Shown piece by piece: positions 8,701-16,948 of a stretch of DNA of 34,030 bases (the stretch's first letter is position 1; each line of letters opens with the position of its first letter). The notes under the pieces are model-generated. The model searched no databases. It was not told where the DNA came from and was given only the letters and a program-made list of their open reading frames with translations. Position numbers and translations under genes: made by a program. This stretch comes from Candidatus Coatesiibacteriota bacterium. Its GTDB lineage: Bacteria > RBG-13-66-14 > B26-G2 > WVWN01. Where the stretch lies: assembly GCA_020356085.1 (NCBI GenBank), contig CP070633.1, positions 1,444,954 through 1,478,983 of the forward strand, written 5' to 3'.

Positions 8701-10017
8701 CTACACCTCCGACGCCACGAAGACGAACGGATACACGACCGTAACGTTACCCGAGACCACGGGCGGGAACTTCCAGCTCCGCACCCGGCTCAGGATGGAC
8801 GACGTCAACGGCGCGCAGTTGAGCGTGTCCGTAACGATGCTCGCGCTCGATACGCGGCCGTCGGCCTCGATCGTGAAGCGGATCGTTATCTTGCCGCCGC
8901 CCAGGTTCGGGTTCTTCTTCAACGCGGAGTTATACGCGTTCTGAATCCCGGCCAGGTGGCGCCGGATAACGCTCGCGATAACGGAGGGCGAGCGGTTCTT
9001 CTCGCCGGCCGCCGCTCCGCCCACGGAAGACGGGGCCGCCGCCGAAACCGATACCCTCTTTTTATGGAGACCCGGGCCGCCGGGGCCGCGCGCCCCGCCG
9101 CCGCCGGCTAGGCCGGCTATGCCGTCCATGCCGCCGCCCAGGCCCGTTCCGCCGGCACCGCCGGCGCCTAAGCCCCCTCCCAGGCCGCCGGCGCCGCCCG
9201 CGCCTTTCAACCCGCCGATACCGCTCACGATACCGTCGAGGTCGCTTCCGCCGCTGCCCGAACCGAGCAGGTCGGCGATGGAGCGGCCGGAACCCGTGCC
9301 CAGAGTCGTAATGGCCGCGACGACGCCCGTCGTGGGAATGCCGGCGCCGATTTCGCCGCCGCCGCCGCCGCCGCCGCCAACGCCCATCCCTTCGCCTTCA
9401 GCTATTTCTTCCACGATACCGACCGCGTCGGATTCGGGGACTTCGACCTTCGTAACGCGGCGGACGAGGTCTTCGACGCGGACGTCCGTCTGCTCAATTA
9501 CGGCGTATTGGGAGCCGATCATGAACGCTATCAGGATAGCGCCCACCACCGCCAACGTCCGGTAATATCGGACGTTGTCCGGGTCGATCCACGTCGCTAC
9601 CGCCTCGTAGCCGGGGCCCCGCTTCGGAATCGCTACTTTCTCGACCGGAAGCGGAGCGCGGTACCCGAACTCGAAGGTCATCCCTTCGGCTTCCACGAAG
9701 CCCGAGCGGCCGCGCTGGATCGGGACGACGTACCGGCCGCCTTCGCGCTTCAGGAGGCCGAGCGTCTTGAGGTGGCCGAACGAAAGCATTTCGCCTTCGC
9801 CGCCAATCTCGCCGCGGTAATTTTCGGCCAACATTAGTTCCGCCTCGCCGCTTTTCCCGAGCCGGAACAATACCGCGGATTTCTTCTCACCGGCCGTGAT
9901 GATATGGTCGGTGCGGGCCCCGCCGATCGTTAGTTTATCCGCCAGTTCCATTTCCCGCAGGACCTTACCGTCGCGGATAACGCGGAGCCCAAGGATTTCT
10001 TTGCGTACTTTCGCCAT
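8701..10017 (-). CDS. PglI/GltG-like TonB-type protein with FHA-like N-terminal domain
   Basis: 438 residues. An all-beta N-terminal domain at about 8-120 (KLTIGGARTDHII, GHLKTLGLL, GFVEAEGMTFEFGY) resembles the FHA-like modules that precede AgmX/PglI C-terminal domains in myxobacteria, as I recall them. One membrane helix lies at about 152-170, then a Gly-rich periplasmic region with an 8-glycine tract (214-221). The C-terminal TonB-like domain (about 342-438) has GKITIRFTIEADGRVSSASI, W415-KFPP and NVTVVYPFVF. It is a clear paralogue of the next gene downstream: both keep GVV-x-x-IT, S-(I/V)-ADL-(L/M)-G and LD-x-I...GLK just outside the membrane. The start is ATG at 10017 with a 12-base perfect Shine-Dalgarno. 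It sits 34 bases after the second ExbD. Probable role: force or signal transducer of the ExbB/ExbD motor. Confidence 0.8.
   Translation of the reverse strand: MAKVRKEILGLRVIRDGKVLREMELADKLTIGGARTDHIITAGEKKSAVLFRLGKSGEAELMLAENYRGEIGGEGEMLSFGHLKTLGLLKREGGRYVVPIQRGRSGFVEAEGMTFEFGYRAPLPVEKVAIPKRGPGYEAVATWIDPDNVRYYRTLAVVGAILIAFMIGSQYAVIEQTDVRVEDLVRRVTKVEVPESDAVGIVEEIAEGEGMGVGGGGGGGGEIGAGIPTTGVVAAITTLGTGSGRSIADLLGSGSGGSDLDGIVSGIGGLKGAGGAGGLGGGLGAGGAGGTGLGGGMDGIAGLAGGGGARGPGGPGLHKKRVSVSAAAPSSVGGAAAGEKNRSPSVIASVIRRHLAGIQNAYNSALKKNPNLGGGKITIRFTIEADGRVSSASIVTDTLNCAPLTSSILSRVRSWKFPPVVSGNVTVVYPFVFVASEV
9355..9378 (-). repeat. GGC trinucleotide repeat encoding 8 glycines
   Basis: Eight consecutive Gly codons, a pure CCG/GCC triplet run on the forward strand, in the periplasmic linker just outside the membrane helix of the FHA-like TonB protein. 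It is in the same relative place as the 11-Gly tract of its paralogue. Confidence 0.75.
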
Positions 10018-10024
10018 AATCAGC

Positions 10025-10036
10025 GATCACCTCCTT
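10025..10036 (-). promoter_or_regulatory. Extended Shine-Dalgarno of the FHA-like TonB gene
   Basis: AAGGAGGTGATC is a full-length complement of the usual 16S rRNA 3' end and lies upstream of the ATG at 10017. It fixes the start and suggests high translation. The ExbD genes just upstream have similar sites (AAGGAGGTGA at 10595-10604 and AGGAGGTGAT at 11161-11170). Confidence 0.85.
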
Positions 10037-10051
10037 TCGGGCGAGAATCGC

Positions 10052-10591
10052 TTACCGGTTCTTTAAAACGGCGAGGGAAATTTCGCCGTATTCGGCGCGG
10101 CCGCAAGTGTACATCACCCGTTTGAGCAATTCGAAGGTGATTAACTTATCGCCCTGGATAATTACCTCGCCGCGGAACTCCTTCGTGTCGTCGAGCTCCG
10201 CGATGGCGCGCTTCAGGTCGGCGATCCGCACCATCTCCTCGTACAACCCGTCAATGACGAGGTCGGGGTCCTTGAGGGCTTCGGACGATTCGGCGACCTT
10301 CTTCCCCTCGACGACGATGGACTTGCCCGTCACGGCGACGATAACCGACGACGTCGGCATATTCTCGACGCGGGCCTCCGGGAGCGTCAAATCCGGCGCG
10401 ATCGACATGATGTCGCCCTCCGCCGAGAAGTTCTGGAAGAGGAAGACGCACAGGATGACGAACGTATCGATAAGGGACACCAACATCAGGCGGGCTTCCC
10501 TCTTACGCCCTTCCTCGGCCCGCTCCTTCATCCTCACGTGGAGCCGGCCCCGGGTGCCTTTCTCTTGGATCTTACTTGCCTGTTTGGCCAT
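10052..10591 (-). CDS. ExbD/TolR-like proton-motor subunit (second copy)
   Basis: 179 residues with a basic cytoplasmic N-terminus of about 34 residues, longer than in typical ExbD. One membrane helix at about 35-53 (LMLVSLIDTFVILCVFLFQ) contains the conserved proton-carrying Asp (D42). A periplasmic ExbD-type alpha/beta domain follows, with VIVAVTGKSIVVEGKKV and GEVIIQGDKLITFELLKRVM. It pairs with the ExbB and the first ExbD upstream, 90 bases away. ATG at 10591 is preceded by AAGGAGGTGA, six bases from GGAGG to the start. Keeping the Asp suggests it is an active stator part, not a structural relic. In M. xanthus the AglR motor also has two TolR-like partners (AglQ and AglS). Confidence 0.85.
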   Translation of the reverse strand: MAKQASKIQEKGTRGRLHVRMKERAEEGRKREARLMLVSLIDTFVILCVFLFQNFSAEGDIMSIAPDLTLPEARVENMPTSSVIVAVTGKSIVVEGKKVAESSEALKDPDLVIDGLYEEMVRIADLKRAIAELDDTKEFRGEVIIQGDKLITFELLKRVMYTCGRAEYGEISLAVLKNR

Positions 10592-10681
10592 GTCTCACCT
10601 CCTTCGGCGTCCGCTGCGGCGCTACGGCCGCGTTCCGCCCACCGCTAGTCGGGTAACTATTCATTGGCGACCAGCGCGCCC

Positions 10682-11155
10682 TTACTGCGTAATGTTACCC
10701 GATAGCGAAATATCCGGGAAGCCTTCCATAACGCAAACGTCCATCGCCTGGATAATGTCGTTGTACACGATCTCCGGCTCGGCGATAATGATGACTGACT
10801 CCTGATCCGGATACTGCTTTTTAACGTCCTTTAACGTCTCGGTCAGTTTTTCCCAGTCGAAACTATCTTTCTTCCGGGGGATGAGAGGCAAAATGGCGCC
10901 CGCCCCGCCGACGCGCAATCCCTCGTCGGTGATGATAAGCGAGAGATTGAGTTCGCCGCCTTGGGGCGGCGTGGCGCCCGTGGTCCCGGCCCCCGCCGCG
11001 GTCGGCAACGAAATCTCGATCACGGCCGTCTGCAGCAGCGAGGCCGACATCAACAGGAAGCAGCAACACACCACCAGCATGTCGATGAACGGGACCAGCT
11101 CCGGGTCTTCCCACACCTCGCGGTGTTTTATTCTTTTCTTGGGGGCAAATGCCAA
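10682..11155 (-). CDS. ExbD/TolR-like proton-motor subunit (first copy)
   Basis: 157 residues: a short cytoplasmic N-terminus, one membrane helix at about 21-43 with the conserved Asp (FIDMLVV, D25) and an unusual Cys triplet (VCCCF, 30-32), then a periplasmic ExbD domain with LNLSLIITDEGLRVGG and ESVIIIAEPEIVYNDIIQAM. A Gly/Thr-rich insert sits near residues 53-67. The start is TTG at 11155, chosen because AGGAGGTGAT (11161-11170) is placed correctly for it; an ATG nearby is in another frame. It lies 33 bases after the ExbB gene. It should assemble with that ExbB as a proton-driven stator, possibly as a heterodimer with the second ExbD. Confidence 0.87.
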   Translation of the reverse strand: MAFAPKKRIKHREVWEDPELVPFIDMLVVCCCFLLMSASLLQTAVIEISLPTAAGAGTTGATPPQGGELNLSLIITDEGLRVGGAGAILPLIPRKKDSFDWEKLTETLKDVKKQYPDQESVIIIAEPEIVYNDIIQAMDVCVMEGFPDISLSGNITQ

Positions 11156-11160
11156 CGGAC

Positions 11161-11170
11161 ATCACCTCCT
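11161..11170 (-). promoter_or_regulatory. Shine-Dalgarno that decides the TTG start of the first ExbD
   Basis: AGGAGGTGAT on the reverse strand, with nine bases between GGAGG and the TTG at 11153-11155. No in-frame ATG is nearby, so this site is the main support for the TTG start. Confidence 0.8.
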
Positions 11171-11188
11171 ACGGGTGAGCCCCGCGGA

Positions 11189-11827
11189 TTACGCTTTGCC
11201 TTCGAACTCGGCCAGGGCGTTGATAATCGGCACCATGCTGGCGTCGATGTCGTTATTGATGCGCGTCACGCGGCCCTGGAGCATGCCGTAGACGATAAGC
11301 GAGGGGATAGCCACCATCAGGCCGAACGCGGTGCAGTTCATGGCCTCGGAAATACCCTCCGAGAGCATCGTCGCCTTTTCGGCTGCGGAGGCGCCGCCCA
11401 ACGCGGCGAAGGTCTTAATCAGACCCGTAATCGTCCCCAGCAGGCCCAACAGAACGGCGACGTTGCCGAGCATCGCCAGATACGGCGTGCGCTTATCGAG
11501 CCGGGGCAGCTCGGAGAGACTGGCCTCGTCCACGGCGTCTTGGATATCGCGCATACTACCTCCGGCCGCGGAGAGAGCCGCGCGCGTAATCCGGTACAGC
11601 GCGGCGTCGGAGCGGTTGGCCAGCGCTTTGGCCTGCTCGACCTTGCCTTGCTTGATCAAGTTGAGGACTTCCCGCGTGAACCGCTCCGCGTTCACGTTGG
11701 ATTTGATGAACACAAACCAGACGCGCTCGATGATGATCGATATCGCGAAGATACCGGTCACCAGAATGGGGTGCATCCCCCATCCGCCGGCCCGATAGTG
11801 TTCGGCTAAGAAGTTAAAAAATTCCAT
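11189..11827 (-). CDS. ExbB/TolQ/MotA-family proton channel
   Basis: 212 residues, a typical ExbB length. Three membrane helices lie at about 18-40, 115-141 and 166-187. The family motif LLGLLGTITGLIKTF (126-140) and EGISEAMNCTAFGLMVAIPS (157-176) are both clear, with a cytoplasmic loop between helices 1 and 2. ATG at 11827 follows AAAGGAG. It is the only ExbB in the window but has two ExbD partners directly downstream, a 1 + 2 arrangement matching AglR with AglQ and AglS. It lies 75 bases after the IEGRLEKP-motif gene. It would form the inner-membrane proton channel that powers the two TonB-like proteins. Confidence 0.93.
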   Translation of the reverse strand: MEFFNFLAEHYRAGGWGMHPILVTGIFAISIIIERVWFVFIKSNVNAERFTREVLNLIKQGKVEQAKALANRSDAALYRITRAALSAAGGSMRDIQDAVDEASLSELPRLDKRTPYLAMLGNVAVLLGLLGTITGLIKTFAALGGASAAEKATMLSEGISEAMNCTAFGLMVAIPSLIVYGMLQGRVTRINNDIDASMVPIINALAEFEGKA

Positions 11828-11902
11828 CGGTCACGTACTCCTTTCTGTCATCGGTTCCGAGGTCCCGCTACCTCCGCCGGAGCCGAGGCGCGGCCTCCGC
11901 GC

Positions 11903-12436
11903 CTATTTCGCGACGCGCTCCCGGCCGCGGTCGATAAGAATCAATACTAAGGCGGAGGCGGCCGCGGCCCCGCACGTTATGCCGTAAACCTTAACTTGTC
12001 CCCATTCCTCGTTATAAGCCTGGTATCCGGCCGCCGCCCCCGTCGTGGCCGCGGTGGTTACCGCCATCCAGAGCAACGGGTTCTTGACGTAGTCGAACTT
12101 CGTTTCCTTGATCGCCCGTTCGAACTCCTCTTTATCGATGGGGCGCAGGATGTCGTCCCAGAAGTCGCGCGCGAAACGGACCGTCGCGAAGTCGGGCTGT
12201 TGGCGCTTGATAAATAACGCTACGGGCTTCTCGAGGCGGCCTTCGATGACGGTCTCCTCGAACATATACTCCCCCGTCGCGAGCTTCTCGGCCCGGACGC
12301 CCGCTTCCTCTTTAATCCCGGCGTCGCCCTCGCCACCGGCTTCGCCGCCCTCTTGGGCCGCCGCCGGCGCCGAGGCGAAAGCCAACGCCGCTACTATTAT
12401 AACTCCAAAACCGTGGCGTGACAAGTATTTTGCCAT
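11903..12436 (-). CDS. Small exported protein with IEGRLEKP motif, possibly GltF/CglF-like
   Basis: 177 residues from the ATG at 12436, chosen because it gives a clean signal peptide (HGFGVIIVAALAFASAPAAA then QEGG) and has GGGGAAAGGG-like purines upstream; an in-frame extension to 12505 looks spurious. A Gly/Glu-rich stretch is followed by VIEGRLEKPVALFIKRQQPD and then a segment with RFARDFWDDI. I recall a similar motif (an EG-x-x-x-(K/R)P core, then spaced Arg/Phe residues) in small GltF/CglF-type proteins of myxobacterial machines, but I cannot verify this here. Two hydrophobic segments near the C-terminus suggest membrane anchoring. Its place between the TPR lipoprotein and ExbB supports a role in the complex. 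Confidence 0.6.
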   Translation of the reverse strand: MAKYLSRHGFGVIIVAALAFASAPAAAQEGGEAGGEGDAGIKEEAGVRAEKLATGEYMFEETVIEGRLEKPVALFIKRQQPDFATVRFARDFWDDILRPIDKEEFERAIKETKFDYVKNPLLWMAVTTAATTGAAAGYQAYNEEWGQVKVYGITCGAAAASALVLILIDRGRERVAK

Positions 12437-12607
12437 GATTTCGACCCTTTCCCCGAAACGCCTCGCCGCCGAGGGGCGACTGGCGTTTGCGGGCCCGACC
12501 AGCAAATCCGCCGTCGAGTACGACGAGCGCCGCCGCGCATTCCGCTACTTATCGTGCCCTTTCCCAACCCCCATTCGGGGCGCGGGACCCCGTCTCACCG
12601 AACCGCC

Positions 12608-15600
12608 TTAAAACTCCTCGCCCAGCGGTTCTTCCTCGGGCTCCGCCCCGGTATCGCCGAACTCCTCGGGGGTCCCGACCGACTCGAAGTCGATGTCGCC
12701 TCCGGCCTCCGCCTCGTAGCCGCTCTCCTCGCCCGCGCCGGGCTCAGGCAGCGTCTCTTCGCCGGCCCCCGGTTCCGGTAAGGTCTCGGCCTCGCCGCCG
12801 GCGGCGGGTTCGGTGGTCGGTTCCTCGGTCGGCGTCACCGTTTCCCCCTCTTCCATCGGAGGCGTCTCCTCCTCGAGGGGCGTCGGCTCACCGAACTCCT
12901 CGAACCCCTCGCCCTCGGAGGGGCCGAACTCGGCCTCCTCGCCCGGCACGGGGAGCAGCTCGCCTCCCTCCTCGACCGGCGGCGGCCATTCCTCCATCGG
13001 CATCTCGCCCTCTTCGGGGGCGATACCGCCGAACTCCTCGCCCGGCACGGCGGTTTCCTCGAACGCCGGCTCGGGCACCGGGAAGCCGCCCTCCGGGACC
13101 AGCGCGAAGCGCAGGCCGTAGGAATCGTCGCGCGCCCGGAGGATCTCCACGCACACGACGTTATCGCCGAGATGAAGCGCGCCGGAGAGGTCGTAGGTGT
13201 CGGGTTTGACCCAAGGGTCCTCGGCGTAGGCGTCGGTTTGACCGACGAGCGTCCCGTTCACGTAGAGCTTGTAGGCGCCGCGCGTCTGAATCACGGCCTC
13301 GTAGTTGCCCGGGTCGTAGGTGAACGAGAACTTCTTGCGGAAGTACACGTTCTCGTCGAGGCTGCCGCCCCAGATCGTCTGCGGCTCGCCCGGTACGTTG
13401 GCGACTACCTTCTCGAGGTCCTTCTCCCGCCAGTAGCTCGCGCCGGCGGGGGTCCACACGGCGTCGTCGTAGGCAACCTCCAGCCACCCCTCCTCCAACG
13501 TGTTCGAGGTTAACCAGGAGGAGTCGCTGGTGAAGCCCTGGTTCCCGACGTCCTCGTACTTGACGACCTCGTAGGGGACGATGGCGAGGAGCTGGTTGTA
13601 AGCCTTCCGCGACCAGGGGGAGGTAATCCCCGCAGCCTCGGCAATACTCACGGCCTCGCCGTATTCCGTGATGGCCTTATCCTCCAGCGGGAGCGCCTGT
13701 TCTTCCAACTCCGAGGTATAGGTGTAGTACGCGTCCTCCAGGAGGAATTTCCGCTGGTCGTCGTCGGGCAGCGTTTCCCAGTACTCCGGCCGCAGCTCCT
13801 CCGGAATCTCGGCGTTGCGGAGCGCGTCGCGGAAGTCGAGGTAAACGTCGGCCATCCGGCAATGGGCGGCCACGGACCACTTCCCCACGCCCATGTCGGC
13901 GCACTCGGTGTAACCGGCGATAAGGTCCTGCGACTGCTTGACCTTCTTCTGGAGGTTAGCCTCCATGACCTTTTGGGGCATCACGAACTCGATGCTCTCG
14001 TAGTCGTCGTACTTGATGTCCGTGATTTTAAACATCGACTCGGCGGCGTATTTCTCGGTGCCGCCCATCTCGAACCCCTCGATCGCGGCGTACTTATAGA
14101 CCCCCGCAACTTTCTTGTGGTTTTCGAGGGCGTCTTCGTTGCGGCCGAGCCGCTCCTCGGCCCGGGCCTGGCGGAAGGTCGCCTCCAGCAGCGGCTTCGC
14201 CTCCTCGGGATACTCCTCCGCAAAGCGGGCGAAAGTGTTGGCGGTGCGCGTCCAATCCTGCTGCTGCTCGTACATCAAGCCCGCGCGGAACAACGAATCG
14301 CGTCCCAACCCGGTATTTTTATACTGGGGGTGGTCGGCGATGGCGAGGTAGACGTTGGCGGCATCGTCCCAGTTTTCCTGGCGTTCGTAGCACTCCGCCG
14401 CCTTCTCGTAGCCCGTCTTGACGTCCTCGGCTTGCGGGTAGGCTTTGACGTATTCCAAATACACCCGCGCGGCGTTATCCCAGTCGCGGATCTTATAATA
14501 GGTATCGGCGGCCTTGCCGAGGCTGAGGCGGCCAACGTCCGTCCCCTGGTGATCGGCGGCGTTGGATTCGTACGCCTGGGCCTCCGCCTGTTTGGCCGCG
14601 AACGCGGCGGCTTCGATCGGCGGGAGGGGCGGGTAGAGCACGACGAAGTCCTCGTATTCCGCCTCCTCCAGGAGTTCGGCCTCGATCTCCGGCGCCTCGA
14701 TCTCCTCGATCTCGATGCCGGCGCCCTTCATTTCCGCGGCCTTGAGGCCGGTCAGGCCGGCCAGGCTCTTGGCGCGGTCGAGGTTCTCGTGGACGTTCCG
14801 TTCTTTGGCTTCCCGCTCGGTCTTGGCGTACCACTGCCGCGCGAGCGCGTACTTCGCCTCGGCGCCCTCGTAGGACCCCGCCTTTTCGTAGAACTCGGCC
14901 TCGTTAAAGTAGGACTTCGCAATGCTCTCGACGGCGTTGACGTAGAGCTGGTCGTGTTCTTTGGGGTTGGCCTCGCCGAGGGGCTGCGGGTAGTTATTCA
15001 CGAGTTTTTCGTACGCCTCGCGGGCCCGCTCGTAGTCGTCGACGAAGAAATAGACCTCGCCGACCTTGGAGAGAACGGAGGGAATTTCCTGGCTCTGCGG
15101 GTAGCGGTCGACGAAGGCGTTGCACGCCCGGACGAGATTGGCCTCGTTCAGCGTCAACTGCTTGACCGGCATCGCAATGGGCCCGTACGTCTGGAGGCCG
15201 TTGGTCGCGGGCTCGGCCCCGGCCGCCTCCGATGGCGAGGGCTCGGCCTTCCCTTTCTCCTCCCCCTCCCGGTCCTTATCGAAAATGTCCGAGTAGGCGA
15301 CGATGGCGTTGAAGAGGGCGTTTTCCTGCGTTATCCCCTTCTCGGCCCAGTGGTCGACCTTGTACCGCTCGAGGTCGGTATACCCGAGAGCCGTCTTCTG
15401 GTACTGGTCGCCGGCGTTGGGCAGGTCGCCGATATTATCGTACGCCTGAGCCAGGTAGAAGTTGACGTGGTAGGCCTTCTCGTTGGTGGGGAAGGAAGCC
15501 AGGTATTGGTTGAAGCGGTTGATGGCCTCGCCGTAGAGTTCCTTCGATTCTTCGGGGTGCGTTTTCGTCTTACGGTCGGCGTGGACGTTAAAGTATACGG

Positions 15601-16885
15601 CGACCTCGTAGAGGGAGTTCTCCCACCGCTGGAGCGCTTTGTGGCGGACGTCGAGGCTGTCCTGGTTCTCGTACCACTCCGAGCCCGGGCCGTACCGGTC
15701 GACGATCCGGACGCGGGTGTTGTGGGCGTTGTCGTAATCCTCCTCGCGGAGGTAGCACTCGACCAGCGAGTCGAGCAGCTCCGGCGCCTTGTCGTAGTCG
15801 GGGTAGTATTCGAGAACCGTCTCGTAGGCCGTGGCGGCGGCCTTTAGTTTATCCTGCTTGTAGAGGTAAACGTCCCCCAGCTTGTGGAGCACCCCCGGCG
15901 AGTAGTCCCGCACTTTTTCGCCGCGGAACTCGTCGCTGTAGTGACCCAGCGCTTTGGCGACCGCGGTCTCGTCGTTAGGGTCGCTCGACCACTCGGTAAG
16001 CGAGATGGCCGTAAACTCCATCGCCTCCTCCGTCAAGACCGATCTCTTATCCGAGCTTTCGATCAGCTGCGTAAAGGAGTCGATCGCCTTCTGGTATTCG
16101 AGGGAGGAGACGCCGATGTCGCCCTGGTTGTAGAACGCCCACCCCATTTTGTACAGCGCCTTGTCGTAGAAATTCGGGTTCTCAGACGATACCAACGCGT
16201 AGTACTTTACGGCCTTGTCGAACTCGTATTGGTCGAAGAAGTACTCGCCGATGCGGAAGTACGCCTCCGGCACGAATTTCGATTCGGGGTATTGTTGGGT
16301 TAATTTATAGAGGGTCCGGGCCGACTCCTCTTCCTCGCCCTGGGCTTTAAGGCAGTAGCCCAGGCCGTAGTAGGCCACGTCGGCGTAGGGGAAATCCTTA
16401 TATTTGAGGGCGATCTGCTGGTAGGCCGCGATGGTCTTCTCGTAGTGGGGCTGCGGTTCGGGCTCGTAGAAGATCTCGCCGGCCTCCCCCGCGGACTCCA
16501 GCCGCAACTGGTAATCGTCCAGGGCGAGGACGTGGTCCTCCTCCGAGCGTTCGAGGTAGAGTTCGCCCAGCGCGATCAGGACGTCGGGCGTATAGGGGCT
16601 GATGGGGTATTTGCCGAGAAACTCCTCGTATTTCCGGATCGCCGCATCGCGTTTCTGGCGCTCGTCCGTGGCGAGTTTCTCGGTTTTGGAAAGGCGTTCG
16701 CCCTCGAGCTGCTCGATCTCTTCCTGGCGCTCTGCGATTTTGCCCTGAAGATCCTCGATCACCGCGTCTTCTTTGGCGAGTGTGTCCTCGCGGGTGATGA
16801 CGACCTCTTTGGGTTTGCAGCCGACGATTATAAAAATACAAATCGCGGCCGCTACCGTCGCCGCGCCATATCTCCGATAAATCAT
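12608..16885 (-). CDS. Giant TPR lipoprotein with galactose-binding-like domain and acidic tail
   Basis: 1425 residues. A lipoprotein signal ends at I-V-G-C (Cys23), and Lys at +2 fits transport to the outer membrane. A coiled coil lies at about 34-75. TPR repeats (Tol-Pal/YbgF and BamD style, for example VAYYGLGYCLKAQGEEEESA) fill about 75-1090. Residues about 1115-1265 resemble the beta-sandwich of galactose-binding-like domains, as on glycosidases: W-L-x-V-x-YDDAVW, VYFRKKFSF, LYVNGTLVG, LHLGDNVVCVE. The last 160 residues are Pro/Glu-rich. It lies 63 bases after the smaller TPR gene. It probably scaffolds the machine in the periplasm or at the outer membrane, comparable to AgmU/GltD, and the sugar-binding-like domain suggests contact with glycan. 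Ligand unknown. Confidence 0.8.
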   Translation of the reverse strand: MIYRRYGAATVAAAICIFIIVGCKPKEVVITREDTLAKEDAVIEDLQGKIAERQEEIEQLEGERLSKTEKLATDERQKRDAAIRKYEEFLGKYPISPYTPDVLIALGELYLERSEEDHVLALDDYQLRLESAGEAGEIFYEPEPQPHYEKTIAAYQQIALKYKDFPYADVAYYGLGYCLKAQGEEEESARTLYKLTQQYPESKFVPEAYFRIGEYFFDQYEFDKAVKYYALVSSENPNFYDKALYKMGWAFYNQGDIGVSSLEYQKAIDSFTQLIESSDKRSVLTEEAMEFTAISLTEWSSDPNDETAVAKALGHYSDEFRGEKVRDYSPGVLHKLGDVYLYKQDKLKAAATAYETVLEYYPDYDKAPELLDSLVECYLREEDYDNAHNTRVRIVDRYGPGSEWYENQDSLDVRHKALQRWENSLYEVAVYFNVHADRKTKTHPEESKELYGEAINRFNQYLASFPTNEKAYHVNFYLAQAYDNIGDLPNAGDQYQKTALGYTDLERYKVDHWAEKGITQENALFNAIVAYSDIFDKDREGEEKGKAEPSPSEAAGAEPATNGLQTYGPIAMPVKQLTLNEANLVRACNAFVDRYPQSQEIPSVLSKVGEVYFFVDDYERAREAYEKLVNNYPQPLGEANPKEHDQLYVNAVESIAKSYFNEAEFYEKAGSYEGAEAKYALARQWYAKTEREAKERNVHENLDRAKSLAGLTGLKAAEMKGAGIEIEEIEAPEIEAELLEEAEYEDFVVLYPPLPPIEAAAFAAKQAEAQAYESNAADHQGTDVGRLSLGKAADTYYKIRDWDNAARVYLEYVKAYPQAEDVKTGYEKAAECYERQENWDDAANVYLAIADHPQYKNTGLGRDSLFRAGLMYEQQQDWTRTANTFARFAEEYPEEAKPLLEATFRQARAEERLGRNEDALENHKKVAGVYKYAAIEGFEMGGTEKYAAESMFKITDIKYDDYESIEFVMPQKVMEANLQKKVKQSQDLIAGYTECADMGVGKWSVAAHCRMADVYLDFRDALRNAEIPEELRPEYWETLPDDDQRKFLLEDAYYTYTSELEEQALPLEDKAITEYGEAVSIAEAAGITSPWSRKAYNQLLAIVPYEVVKYEDVGNQGFTSDSSWLTSNTLEEGWLEVAYDDAVWTPAGASYWREKDLEKVVANVPGEPQTIWGGSLDENVYFRKKFSFTYDPGNYEAVIQTRGAYKLYVNGTLVGQTDAYAEDPWVKPDTYDLSGALHLGDNVVCVEILRARDDSYGLRFALVPEGGFPVPEPAFEETAVPGEEFGGIAPEEGEMPMEEWPPPVEEGGELLPVPGEEAEFGPSEGEGFEEFGEPTPLEEETPPMEEGETVTPTEEPTTEPAAGGEAETLPEPGAGEETLPEPGAGEESGYEAEAGGDIDFESVGTPEEFGDTGAEPEEEPLGEEF

Positions 16886-16948
16886 ACTTTCACCACCCTG
16901 ACTTAGACCCGCCGGGCCGCGAGACCTTTTAACCGGCGTTGCTCGTCT

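Noticed and set aside
7217-11827. Classical Tol-Pal or nutrient TonB system
   Set aside because: No TolA, TolB, Pal or TonB-dependent receptor is present, and the TonB-like proteins have AgmX/PglI-type C-termini with cytoplasmic GYF and FHA-like domains.
12437-12607. Possible hairpins in the 171-base gap before the IEGRLEKP gene
   Set aside because: Only 4-5 bp GC stems with no T-run. Nothing firm, though the gap is the longest within the operon. I also saw no small gene in it.
13862-15847. A 661-codon open frame on the forward strand
   Set aside because: It lies wholly antisense to the TPR lipoprotein gene, whose lipobox, repeats and domain order are convincing. Its Val/Leu/Gly-rich product shows no recognisable motif; long antisense frames are expected in GC-rich DNA.
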